The notes beneath the pieces were generated by a model that did no database searches, was not told the DNA's origin, and saw only the letters and a list, made by a program, of their open reading frames with translations. Of a stretch of DNA of 64,000 nt, positions 25,336 to 37,200 are shown piece by piece; the stretch's first letter is position 1, and every line of letters begins with the position of its first letter. This DNA is from Anagrus nilaparvatae. Lineage: Eukaryota > Arthropoda > Insecta > Hymenoptera > Mymaridae. The translations under genes and the position numbers were made by a program. The DNA is taken from the NCBI GenBank assembly GCA_022575985.1, contig JAKSXM010000137.1, forward strand, positions 22,028,001 to 22,092,000, given 5' to 3'.

Positions 25336-26334
25336 TACATCTAATGAACCACGAAGATATGGAGATAGTAAGCGAACGATTCAACAGACTAGAAATCTCA
25401 GGTTGGAGAAATCCAATGAATGATACCAGGTTTGTCTTCGAAGAATACCAGCTGAACTTTAAAGAAAAGCCCCCCAATGAAGACCTGGGGTCATATATAA
25501 GAAAAGCAGTATCGCAAGTACAAAAAAACAGCAGCAGAGAATGGTGGTGGATTGGAAAACCAATCATCATTATTCAAGGCTAGTCACTGGGGAATATCCA
25601 AACATCAAGTTCCCTGCACTAAAAAATATCAGATTAAAAGACTGGAGGGCAGCTATTGTCAGGCAAGTCAAAGAATAACAACTTTTCGGTGCATATTACG
25701 CCAGGAAAAATTATAGATTAGGTTGCAATAATGATGAGACCTCATATCATGCCATGTCAGCTTGCCCAACATCAGATGTGACAGTTAGACATAATATAGT
25801 TGTGTATTATATCCTAATATATATACTAATGAAACACAGGCTCCATCAGAAATACTGTCTCAGTATATGTGGAATGAGAGACAGGTCAAGATCAAGGCAG
25901 GAGTCAAGATCAAAACTAAGAAAGAAATTTACCACAATAAACCGGACATCGTTGTCGAGCTTTCTAATCCAAATAAAATATACGTACTAGAAGTTTCCAT
26001 GGCTCATTTGTGAAATTTACGTTTACAAGAAAAAACAAAAAAAACTAGGTATGCCATCAACTCTGTGACAAAGATAAACAACACAAACTTCCAAGACATA
26101 GATAGAGTTATCAACCTAGTTGACCAAATCAGCAGGCTTCACAACAAACCAACGGAGCTGGCTATTATGGTCTTCGGAGCCCTAGGAGCAATAGTTAACA
26201 CCAGTAAATTTATCAACGCGAAGAACGCCCTAAATAACATGGGAATCAAGAATAAACAGTATGAACAGCTGATCGACATCTGCAGCCTCAACACTCTCTA
26301 CTCGCAAAAAGAACAAATCAACGTTAAAAGTTAA
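25336..26334 (+). pseudogene. R2-type non-LTR retrotransposon, decayed 3' coding part with restriction-like endonuclease
   Basis: Several frames continue one protein. 25336-25560 encodes residues with EDMEIVSERFNRLEISGWRN. After a frameshift, 25560-25678 reads HHYSRLVTGEYPNIKFPAL. 25685-25915 carries a zinc-knuckle-like GCNNDETSYHAMSACP followed by RHN. Another shift at about 25920 gives KPDIVVEL..YVLEV, which fits the K/R-P-D-X(12-14)-E core of the restriction-like endonuclease found at the C-terminus of R2-clade elements (14 residues between D and E). 26065-26334 encodes the final segment ending QEQINVKS-like (KEQINVKS). Frameshifts and stops show it is dead, and the reverse-transcriptase domain is missing, as expected of 5' truncation. 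Confidence 0.72.
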
Positions 26335-26519
26335 TTATAATTATAAAGACTATAAAAATGTATATTACTCATACTATGTAATTATTTTCTATACAGAGTC
26401 TTACGCAAGTAAGATATGTAAAGCAAATAAGGTAATAAGACAAAATATACCACCGATGATTATCCTCGGTTATTAATTAATCCCGCCTGTCTGAATAAAA
26501 TATTCTAAGACAAAATATT

Positions 26520-26712
26520 GTAAAATTTAAAAAAACTAAGTCAAAATATTGAAATATTAGCAAGAAACGACCGGCACAGAAACCGGGTCGAAAATAAACA
26601 AAATTTGCATATATATACGAAAAAACTAAGTTCAAATATAATAATTACAAAAAATACTAAGTCAATATAAAAATATGAGCAAGAATCGACCGACACGGAA
26701 TCCGCGCTAAGA
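26520..26712 (+). repeat. Direct repeats downstream of the R2-type fragment
   Basis: The block ACTAAGTCAAAATAT..GAGCAAGAA-CGACCG-CAC occurs at about 26536-26587 and again at about 26654-26703 with small changes. A shorter CTAAGACAAAATATTG precedes it at 26505. Such direct repeats may be the 3'UTR of the retroelement. Just before them, 26462-26496 resembles the 5' half of tRNA-Asp on the + strand (CCTCGGTTATTAATT then CCCGCCTGTC). Confidence 0.5.
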
Positions 26713-27558
26713 AATCACGCTTATAATTTGGGTATATTTCTGGTGACAGTTACTAAAATTCAATTTTTGTAACTTTACTGTCTCTATCTAGTAAGAACAT
26801 GAAATCTCCGAGTGTCACATGAGTTATGGAGGATTTGAGATAAGGTTTTGCACTGTAGGGTGTCTGAACCAATTTTTTGAGTATGAGAATTTACTATTTT
26901 AAGGTACTTACCATATTAATGATAATTTAGTTTAAATTGGTACTCTGCTTTGACGCCAATTAAATCAGGCCCTAAAATTTATCCATTTATTTTACAATAA
27001 GCTATTTAAAATATTAAGAAAATTAATAAATAAAAAAATCTTTTTTTTGTTTTTATGGTCTAACCAGTAAATGTAAATTTAAAACACTTTTCTAATATAC
27101 AAATGTATATTTTATAACTTAAAAGTTTATATAAATAAGAAAAAAAAAAGTTTCAAAAATATTTTTAAGACTTGCAATGTTGAAACCTTTTTTATAAAGT
27201 TAAACTTTGGAGGATTATCAAGTTTATGTAAGATTTTTTTTTTACATAATAATGTAAGAAAGTATTCTTATTAAGTATGGAATATTTCCAAATTATTGTT
27301 ATAGTGTATAATTTCCAGTTTTCAAGCTTTTTTTTCAGTTTAAAACTTTATGTTTTTTTAATTTCATAATATTTTTCTAAATAAATGATTTATACAGAAA
27401 TTTTTTTCTTACCATTACTAAATTATTTTTTTTTGGGTTATTTACTGTACCAAGTAAAAATAAATATTTTTCTAATTCATAAATTTTAAAAAAATAAGAT
27501 AATTTATAATTGTTACTAAAAAAATTTTAATTTTTTATTATTTAAAATAAAATATATA

Positions 27559-28977
27559 CCGTATAGGAGCCAGTTTTCGATCAGAAGTCACTTTCTTATA
27601 CCTAGCTGTATCTTTATTTGTTGAAAAATATACTTTAAAATTAATATTTGGAGTTAAATATTGTTGCATTTGATCAGGGAAATCCTATATTTTATTATCC
27701 CAATTAAAAAAATATCAAATTTATTGATGGGTAATTAATAATTTACATTTATTACAAGTGTGCAAGGTAAGGTAATTTCGATAATGCAAATTCTATTTTT
27801 GATAATAGTATCATTTTGATCGAATTAATTTTCGATAATTTGAAAATCGTTAAAACTAAGTTTAAATCGCGCTCGTTTTAATAGAATTCTTATAGGTATA
27901 ACTATACCTATTTCTTAACTCCCTTTTCACTTCTTTTTTCTTGTTTTTTTAATATAAAATACCTATAATAAGAGTAAAATATAGTAAACAGTAGATGAAC
28001 TACACACTTGTATAATCATGTATTTTAAACATTTATTTAATAAAATTTGCTTTTTAATTTTAATTAACGAAAGATAATAGTTGATAATTTTGTTTCTAAA
28101 ACTCAAGGAAACAAAATAGACCCCCTGTTTACGCAACCCGCCGTTTCAATAACGTTCGCGCGCGAAATTTTTATCAACAACACGCATTTGTTTAACTCTT
28201 TATTTATTTGTGTATTTAAAAGTAAAAAAAGCATTCATTTTATGAAACAAGTGTTAGAATATAATTTTTATACATTTTTAATATTAAAATAAAGATTTTT
28301 TTCTAATTTTAAAGTGTTTCTACGTATTTTTTATTAAAATCAAAGCATTTACGAGCATTTATTGTGTTATAAACAAAGTGATACATAAGTATATAAGTAC
28401 TTTAAATTGTGTTTATGTGTGTTAATTTATTAAATATTCTATTAATTATTATAAAATATAGTATAAATAATGTAATTATGACAAATTTAGTGTATTATTA
28501 TTAAATAAATATCGTTTAAATTAAAAAAAGTGTAATTAAATTGAAAATATCGAAAATACCCATACGTGTAAAAAAGTTCGGATTCGATTATCGATATACC
28601 TATTTAAAATAAATTTGCAATAAATAAGTGAATATAACCCTTTCCCTTCATTTATTAAAGCATCACAACGTAATTAAAAGCATTTTTAGTATTCGGCATA
28701 GAGTAGGTATCCCTAAAACTCGATTTTAATAACACACGAGATTTGGTGAAAACGATGAGAAAAATCTCGTAAGGTTGTACAAGAGAACATTTTTCTTATT
28801 TTTTTTATTAATTTAAATTGTTTTTTAACATCGGTAAGGGAGCAATAAGTTCTTTAAGGTTTATAGTTTCATAATAAAACTCGGTTTTAGATAAATTATG
28901 CATACTTTTTTATATAAACGCTAATTTGTGTGTATTTGATCGAAATTCAATACGTTCGAAAATTGGCTCCTATACGG
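27559..28977. mobile_element. 1.4 kb TA-flanked DNA element, TIR CCGTATAGGAGCCA
   Basis: The left end CCGTATAGGAGCCAGTTTTC and the right end, inverse of CCGTATAGGAGCCAATTTTC, differ at one base. TA lies immediately outside each end (27557-27558, 28978-28979). The 1,419 bp interior has no long ORF, so it is a non-autonomous element. It includes a G+C-richer patch near 28120-28180 (ACGCAACCCGCCG, GTTCGCGCGCG) and further mirrored CGATAATT-like motifs inside each end. TA duplication suggests a Tc1/mariner-type or similar transposase acted on it. Confidence 0.78.
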
Positions 28978-30040
28978 TATTTCTTTTATTCTTTTTTCTA
29001 AAAAATATAGCATAAAAGTTAAAAAAAAAAGTTTTTTTTTTCCTTTTCAGATATAAACGTGTTATGCAACAATATAGAAACTTTGTTTTAAAATCCTTTT
29101 TTTTTCTATTATTAGCTTTGTATTATATGTCATATAAGGTTTTTTATTTCTCATACATGCACTTTTTTTTATTATTATATCATTATAAAGTTGACAAAAG
29201 AAAAAATTTTTTTTTATCGCTTTGAGATTTTTTATATGAATATTTAAATTAAATATTTTGAAATAAGATAAAATATTATAAATCTTGATATAGGATTATG
29301 GGTTGGAAAAAAAGGATTAAAATAATCAAATAACAAAATAAGGTGTACCATCTATACAAAGCAACGTTTGGCTATAAAAAAATTTTAAGAGTAATTAGCC
29401 TCCTGCTGAAAATTGATTCTTTGAATATTATGGGATTAATTTTGAAAAATGAAACATTCTAAGCAACCCTATACCTACAAAACCCATAGTAACTTCAGAG
29501 ACTGAACTTCCCTTAATTAAAAAAAAAAAAAAAAAAATTAATTTTAGTACTGCTCAACCTGGATAGAACATTATGGTTAAAATTGCCAAGAGTGCACAGA
29601 GCCAGTATTCTAAAAAATGAATTACAAAAAAATTTTTTTTTTGCATAAAACGTATTACATTTTTGAAACCTCAAGTATATTAAAAAATTTTAGATTTCAT
29701 AAAAGCACGAAATATAATTCTTTTCATTTTATCATGCCATAATCATTCTCTCTTTATATTCATTTTTCTTTCAGAATTAAACATTTTTATTATTTATATT
29801 TCAGATTAAAAAAAATATTACATTAAAAAAAATATTATTTTTTCTCTATTTTACTCGTGTGTTATCCTTGTAATATCCAAATATATATACATAAAATTAT
29901 AATAATAATAATACTGGTATAATATAAATATTTATGTTTATAAATGTGCATAATAATGTTTATATTAAAAAATATTTCATAAAAATGTAAATGTATAGAA
30001 ATTTTATATATTTAAATTTTTTCTTTTTTTTGTTGTCCAG

Positions 30041-30269
30041 GTATCGTGGGTACGACATCGTGATATTCATATATTAACAGCTGGTACTTACACATATACA
30101 AGTGATCAACGTTTTCAAGCCTTAAATAAATTAAATTCTGGGCCAAACAGTGAATGGTCAGAATGGACACTTTGTATTAAATGGGCACAAAAACGTGACG
30201 AAGGAATTTATGAATGTCAAATATCAACAATACCAGTAAAAGCTCATCAATATCATTTAAATGTTGTTG
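30041..30269 (+). CDS. dpr6/10-like: Dpr6/Dpr10-like protein, second visible exon (rest of Ig1)
   Basis: The acceptor TTGTCCAG ends at 30040 and a GTTAGT donor starts at 30270. The exon enters in phase 0 and leaves one base into a codon. It encodes 76 residues that complete Ig1: VSWVRHRDIHILTAGTYTY, TSDQRFQA, then WTLCIKWAQKRDEGIYECQI with the core tryptophan and second cysteine, ending VKAHQYHLNVV. In remembered Dpr6/Dpr10 sequences the residue after WTL is usually glutamine; here it is cysteine, giving an unpaired-looking extra Cys. The segment between RFQA and WTL (LNKLNSGPNSEWSE) also looks about six residues longer than usual. Both oddities should be checked by alignment. The frame is open and the motifs intact, so this is not a pseudogene exon. 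Confidence 0.92.
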
Positions 30270-30921
30270 GTTAGTTATAATAATATTCAACAATTTATTA
30301 TATTTCAATAAATCAATATTTAATGCACTAAAGCTTAAAATTTTATATGTGATATATGCCGATATTTTTTTTTTAAATGTTGAGCCGCTTTTCTTATTTT
30401 TCATGAAAAATTTATCGATTTTAGTGGATTTTACTATTACCCAATGGATTTTACCCTATCTCTAGATACAGAAAATTTACTATCTAGCTTTTATTTTTTT
30501 TATTATATATTTTATAAAAAAAATTTTTTACATCAATATTGCATTTATTTTATTTTTATGAAATATTCCAGAAGTATATTCTTTTTTGTTTAATTTTTTT
30601 TTGTGATATATGCAGAAAATACATTTTGTATTTATTTTTACTTAAATCAAATAAGATAAAAAAATTGTTTTAAGCCAGTTACGATTTTCCATTAGTAAAA
30701 TAAACTTTTTTTATTTTTATATTCATATATATTTATGCATTTTTTTCAGTTTTAAGTCGATAGCAATAACGAGGGATTAAAATAAAAGAATTTTTTTAAA
30801 AAACGATTTTAATCTTCAGTAAAAATAGAGCCTATTTCCCGAACTAAATTTTATTTTTTTCGCAAAATTTGCAAATAATTCTAATAAATATGCATAAAAT
30901 TTTTAATTATTATAATTATAG

Positions 30922-31221
30922 TGCCAACGGCAACGATACTCGGTGGTCCGGAGCTTTATGTTGGCGCAGGTAGTACGATTAACTTGACATGTTCTATACG
31001 GTTTAGTTCAGAGCCTCCGGCATACATCTTTTGGTATTACAACGACTCTGTGATGAGCTATGACAGTCCCAGAGGCGGTGTGTCCGTGATAACTGAGAAG
31101 GGTACCGAAGTGACGACCTCTTGGCTCTTGATACAAGCGGCGACGCCATCTGACTCCGGGGAATACAAATGTAAACCCAGTAATGCTAACGAATCCTCAA
31201 CGAGAGTTCATGTTCTCAACG
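30922..31221 (+). CDS. dpr6/10-like: Dpr6/Dpr10-like protein, third visible exon (Ig2)
   Basis: The acceptor AATTATAG ends at 30921 and a GTGAGT donor starts at 31222; both ends are one base into a codon. The split valine codon plus 99 residues make the second Ig domain: VPTATILGGPELYVGAGST, INLTCSIRF (first Cys, N-glycosylation sequon NLT), SEPPAYIFWYYN, YDSPRGGVSVITEKG, then DSGEYKCKPSNAN (second Cys) and STRVHVLN. The PTATILGGP and SEPPAYIFW blocks are what place the gene near Dpr6/Dpr10 and not other Dprs. Codon use is less A+T-biased than the exon upstream. The open frame runs past the donor to 31277, but the donor and the next exon's homology set the boundary. Confidence 0.93.
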
Positions 31222-34200
31222 GTGAGTATTTCAAAATTCTCTACAGTCCACGTATTTTATTATATCCACAGAAGTAATATATTTTATACCTAAATCCATG
31301 GATACACGTTCACATATAAAATTCATATGCAACGGATAAACTAACCTTGATCACAACAAAATCCATAAATTCATGCCTTTTGTTTGATTCCTTTGGGACA
31401 ATACGTCCTACTGAATATGTTCAATTTGAGACTTTACTGTGTCAACATAAATATATATATATATATATATAAATGAAATGTTGTGTAACAGTACTTTGTT
31501 TATCTTTTTTTTTTCGGAGAACGATGAACATACAGGTCAAACCACAGCTGCATATAACTTTAAATTGCTTATTTGTCAAGACAGAAGTTCGATTACCTAC
31601 TATGTATTTTATAACTTTTTTTTTATTTATTTTCAAATGTAAAATAGTTTTCTGGACATGATTCATTTATTTTTCAAAATAAATTGACATTTTTCTGTCA
31701 TAATAAAAAAATTTAATGTTCGTTGAAAAATAAAACAAAAATATATTTACATATTTTGAACATATTTTTTAATTCTCGAGAAAGTAATTTTCAATATTAA
31801 ACATTTTTAATTTTAATATTTTTTATTAATTTTAAATTATTTGTTTTATTTTTAATTTTAACGGCTGTTTATGAGGCTACAAGCTTAAACTGTTAAATGT
31901 AAATTGCGGTATTACCATATAATAATATTAATAAATTCACCGATTATTGATTTTACAATACTATCTTTACATTACTGCAATGTACATTCGACAGCGAATG
32001 AAATTCGTTGCTAAGAGTGCAAAATATTTAAATTTTAAAAAACAGAAATATTATTGTACTGTTAGTACAAACACGCTCTTCTCTTATATCTATATTCAAG
32101 AGGAGGGCGTGTTTAAAATAAAATGTTTGTGTCTGACCAAATTTGACTTATACTACTTGATTTCGATTTAACTGAATATAAAAATTGAATATATTCTCCT
32201 CTGTTTACAGTTTATTTGTGCAAAATTTTGTTGTAAAAATATATTTTAAAATTTGTTTTTATTACTGTGAATAATAAATATGGCTGCTTCCAAGTTAAAT
32301 TTATCTAATAGTAAATAACCCGAGCAAGGCTATGCGAGTCCATGGTGTAGTTTTCATTTGCTCGAAATTGATTTATAACTACCAATACCATAACTACACC
32401 TAACCAAAAATGCAACTGTTCGTTCTCAAAAATTTTTTATACTGACTTCAAGCAAAAATTACGCTGCCAAATTATTGGCACTTTGGTTCCTCAAGCAATG
32501 AAAAATATTCATTTTTTGAGGTTAAAAACTTAAAAATACAGAAATTGAAATTTAAAAAATCTGATTTCAGAACCGTCATCAGCAACCCCGAAAACCTACG
32601 AGGTACACCAAAATTTGACTTAATCAGCAATATTTTTCAAAAAATTATATTTTTTTGTATAATTTAGATGATGTAAGAGCTAATTACTCAAAACTGGCCA
32701 TTTTTAAATGGATGAATCTTTCATAATCGTTTTTAGCGAACAAAAATATGACCTACTGGGTTTGATCCATATTACTCCAATTAAAATTTTTGGATGAATT
32801 TAACATTACCTAACCTTGACTAAAATGTATCTTAGGAGCCATCTTTTTTATTTAATTAACCAATTCGCGGCTCGCATCGAGATTCACAGGAAAAGTTTTT
32901 GTGTAACCACCCTTCGAAATTCTGTTAAGTATTTTAAAATCTACCAGTTAGTTAAAGATATATTTTTTCAAAGGTATCTTAGCAGCCTTCTTCTTTTTTA
33001 ATTAATCAAATTTCTGCTTGCAATGAGATTGACAATAAAAGCTTCTGTACATTAACCCTTCGATGTGTCATAATGTATTTTGAAATCGATCAGTTAGTTA
33101 AAGAGATATTTGTTCAAACTTCATAGCACCAGCAATGTTAAATGCACTTAAAAATTTTAAATGGGTTAATATGAATCCAACCCATTGGATCATACGTATT
33201 TCTGGTCGCTAAAAACGATTTTGAAGGTTTCGTTTATTTTTCTATGGCCGGTTTTTCGCCCAAAATAAACAAAAAAATACAATTTTTTGAAAAATTATGC
33301 TGATTAAGCAAAAATTTGGTATACCTCTTAGCTTTTTGGGGTCGCTAATGACGTTTTTAAAAGAAGATTTTTCAAATTCAAAATAGTGAGCTCATTATTC
33401 CAGATTACCATCCAAGTTAAAAAAAACGTAAATTTTATTTTCACAAATAGAATGATTTTTATAATTTTATTTTTGAGAATTAAAATTCACTTCTTGAAAT
33501 ATTAAATTAGCGAATAAAATTTATTTAATTTTTAATCAAAAAATTAATTTTAGCTTTTAAAACTTTTAATTAAAAATTTTCTAACAAAACTAATTTAGAT
33601 GAATAAAGTACCTGAGCTTAAAATAGATCATATGCAAAAATTAAAGAAATATAATCCACACTAATCAAGTTTTTTCTAATTACTTTTGATATATGTTTTC
33701 AAAATTTTATTTTATCTTACTCTTTTTTTTCTATTTATATTATATTTACTTTTCTGTAAAAAATGCCAAGAAAAAAGATATATTATATCGACTTTGATTC
33801 TTTTGATGCCCCTTGAGAATATTTTATTCTCTATGAAGGATTATTATCTAATAATAGACATATGACATTCTGAGTCAGCTTATGGAAATTGAAAATAAAA
33901 AATTAATTTTTTTTATAAAAAAATTATGCCAGAAATATTATTTGTTTAATAAAGAATAAAGATATTTGAATTGCAATATATTACTTTAAAATATAAGTAG
34001 AAATCAATTTATTGTTTTGAAGAAAAATTCTGAATTTCTTTTGCTCGATCAGCTCAGCAGCCTTGAAATGGTTATTAAAATGTCAGGTTATGTTGTATTC
34101 GCAGTTACATTGTATGAGTAAAGGACCAAGGTTAGAAAAAATATATTAATTACGTTTAAATAATACCACACCATATCTGGCAAACTAAGTTTTCAGACTG

Positions 34201-37200
34201 AAACTGACTAAGAGGAAACCAAAATTATTATACATTTTGTACCATTCTAAACATTGTAATATTCTCTTCTACTTTCGAGGAACAAATAATTAAAAAAGTT
34301 TTGATAACTTAAGACAAATTACTTTGTTCTAAAATCTACCTAAAACGCTGATTTAGTTAAAAAAATAACTCAATATCTTTGCAAACGCAATAATATGTAT
34401 AAATTTTTAAAAATTTATGATGAAATTCATACTGAATGTTAATACATTTTTTTTACACTGTTTATACAAAAAAAATATTTTTAAAAACACACAGATATTT
34501 TTTTAAATAAAATATCGCATTTACTGAATGTTTACCAAAAAAATAAAAACAAAAAACGTTGAATTTAAATTACATTTTTTGTTAAAAATAAATTTAGCAT
34601 TTTATTTGAATTTTTTATAATATGAAAATCTTTAAATCAGTATTTGTTAAATATTTTATTAAACCGCAAAATATATGAGTAATTCCAAGTAGTAATAACC
34701 TAAACGTAGGCAAATGTTTGGTAATTTTAATGAACCAATTAAATTGGTTTTCTGAATGTCAAAATATTATACAAATTTATATTTTACTACTTCAAACGAT
34801 TAAAAGTTGGTAGCTATTTTTTGGATTTGTAAATTATGAAATAGCCTTTAAATATAGAAAATTTGTCAAATATTGAATTAAAATCTGCATTAATCTTCAA
34901 TTTTAAAATTTAAACAAAATATCCTTAAAATAATGCAATATTTTAGAACGCAGTTTCTGATTTTATTAGTATAATTTTCAAATTCCGAAATTTTTAGAAT
35001 GTTCTTCAGAACGTTTATCTGGATTTACCCATATAATATACCTTCATTTTAAAAATTCTTAAAATAATTTAAAAAACTAAATGGAATTGCTGTACAAATT
35101 TTTTTCACTCTTAATAAAAAATTTTGAAAATGTGACAAATAAATTCTTTTTTATATTAAAATGATGTATGAAAATTTTTACCCTTTTTTTTGTTAAATAC
35201 TAAAGATGAACACAATACTGGAGTTTATCATAACTAAAATCTTTACTTTGCATTAACTGTCAAATCCAGAACCGGTATTTTCAAAAAGCGTATTTTATCT
35301 CCAAGTTTACGACGATCCTTGAAAAACTTATATTAAACATTAGAAATTCAAAATAACTTTACAAGTTTTATAATAAAAAAAAATTCAAAATAGCAAATAA
35401 TTTATGCATAGAAATAAAATCATAGATTTTGAAAAAATTAGTAAATTTCATTTATGACACAAAAAAAAATCAAGTAAAATTAAGTTTTATGGTCGAGAGG
35501 ATATTTTGAGTAAAATTACATGACACGTAGAGTATATATGCGTTATTATGAGCCATATAAAGGCATACATACAATAGTAGTAGTTAGATATAGAAGAAGA
35601 TGGTAGATATATAAAAAAAATTTTTTAACATTAGATTTATGACTATGAACCTCGAATGTGCTTCTAGCTTGCATACACTTTTTACAAATATATTCACGTA
35701 CTATAGACTTTTTTTCTGTTCATATATATATATATTCAGGTACTCTTATATATACACAGGTCAAGTATATTTGAAAGAGCTTCCAAAGAGGCTCTGAAAA
35801 TTGCATTTCAATTCCCTTTAAAAAATATAAAGGTCATCTGACATACAAAAAAGAAAGATTATTAAATTACTATATATAATGTTATATATAAAATAAAATG
35901 AAATAAAATTATTAGGTCCTTTTGACTTTTATTACTTTATATATTTTCATTAATAAAAAAATGTTGTAAAATTTATTTAATTAACTTATTTTTCTTAATA
36001 GCCTTTTTAAAAATTAAAAAAATAAAAATTCTATAAAATTTATGTACTTTATGACATATTTTTTACGAAAAATTTATAATGTTACATAAAACAAAATTTT
36101 TTTCTTTAGATAATAAAAAGGGAATGAAATTTTGCATTAACCACGAAAACCTCGCGGACCATAAGATCCTTGATCTGAATGTTAGAGATCAAGAGCTGTT
36201 TGATGGCTACCCACAAGTGCGCAAATGAGTAGAAGAATTTCTTATTCTATTTCCGTGCTCCTGAGAGATTATACGGTGAAACAAGGTTCACGATCACGTG
36301 TTAGATAAAATACTCCAAAAACTCACTTTAAAACTTCAGACTGGGACTTCCTATTTAAAGTACAACTGCGATAGAAAACCATGTACTTTTTTTGTTTTTC
36401 TGAAAACACTGAAAAAAAATACTGGTTACCATTACCGTAATCCCAGTTGTAGATGCCGGATTTTTTTTTAACGTTTGCATACATCTTGAAACGTAAAAAA
36501 ATTTTAATGAGTTTTATTCATTAAAAATGCAAGAACTGTAAGACTAAAAAAAAATTTTAAATTAAAAAAAAATTTTTCTTACACTCATATTTGGATTTTA
36601 TGAAATTTGCAATCATTTAAGCACCTTTTATATTTTCGGAGCCATTATCTCTACCCCCATACGAGCAGGCGCCCCATCGAGTAATGATAATACCCAAAGA
36701 CAGTATGATCTACAGTATCCACCTCATTCATACTCTAGGTTTTGTTTTGAGTCTACACCTTACCCCATTTAAATAATTTGTTGTGTTAGTACCCAAAACC
36801 AGTTAGGAATTCGGTGAGATTATAAAAATCGAGCTCCCCAAATTCACAATTTATCAAAACCTCAATATCTGGTATTATTTTAATTCTCTATCATACGATA
36901 AATAAGCTTTTACCAAATTTTAAAAAACTACCAAAATATCTTTAATTATAGAATAAATACTTATCAGATAAAAAAAGTACTTCCTTAAATATTAAAATTA
37001 ATTAATTAATTTTGATAAAAATTATCTCAAATAATTAAGTTAGTTGTTAAATAAAATCGTTAAGATTTTTTTCTTTAACTCGTAAAAATTCTCATGTATC
37101 ACTTCTCCTAGTAAAAACTTACTAACCAACAACTAATTTTATACTCTTTATAAAAGTTTAATTACCCAAGAGATTTTAAAACTTTCTTATTATATTTTTA

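Larger units (their letters stand above)
7576..30040 (+). other. Dpr intron of about 22.5 kb, rich in transposon relics
   Basis: GT-AG intron between the two Ig1 exons. The elements listed separately occupy parts of it. The remainder (for example 7600-8140, 10830-12380, 12850-14950, 16200-17690, 19570-21500, 29000-30030) shows A+T-rich sequence with low-complexity runs and no supported gene. Very long introns between Ig exons are common in Dpr-family genes. Confidence 0.8.
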
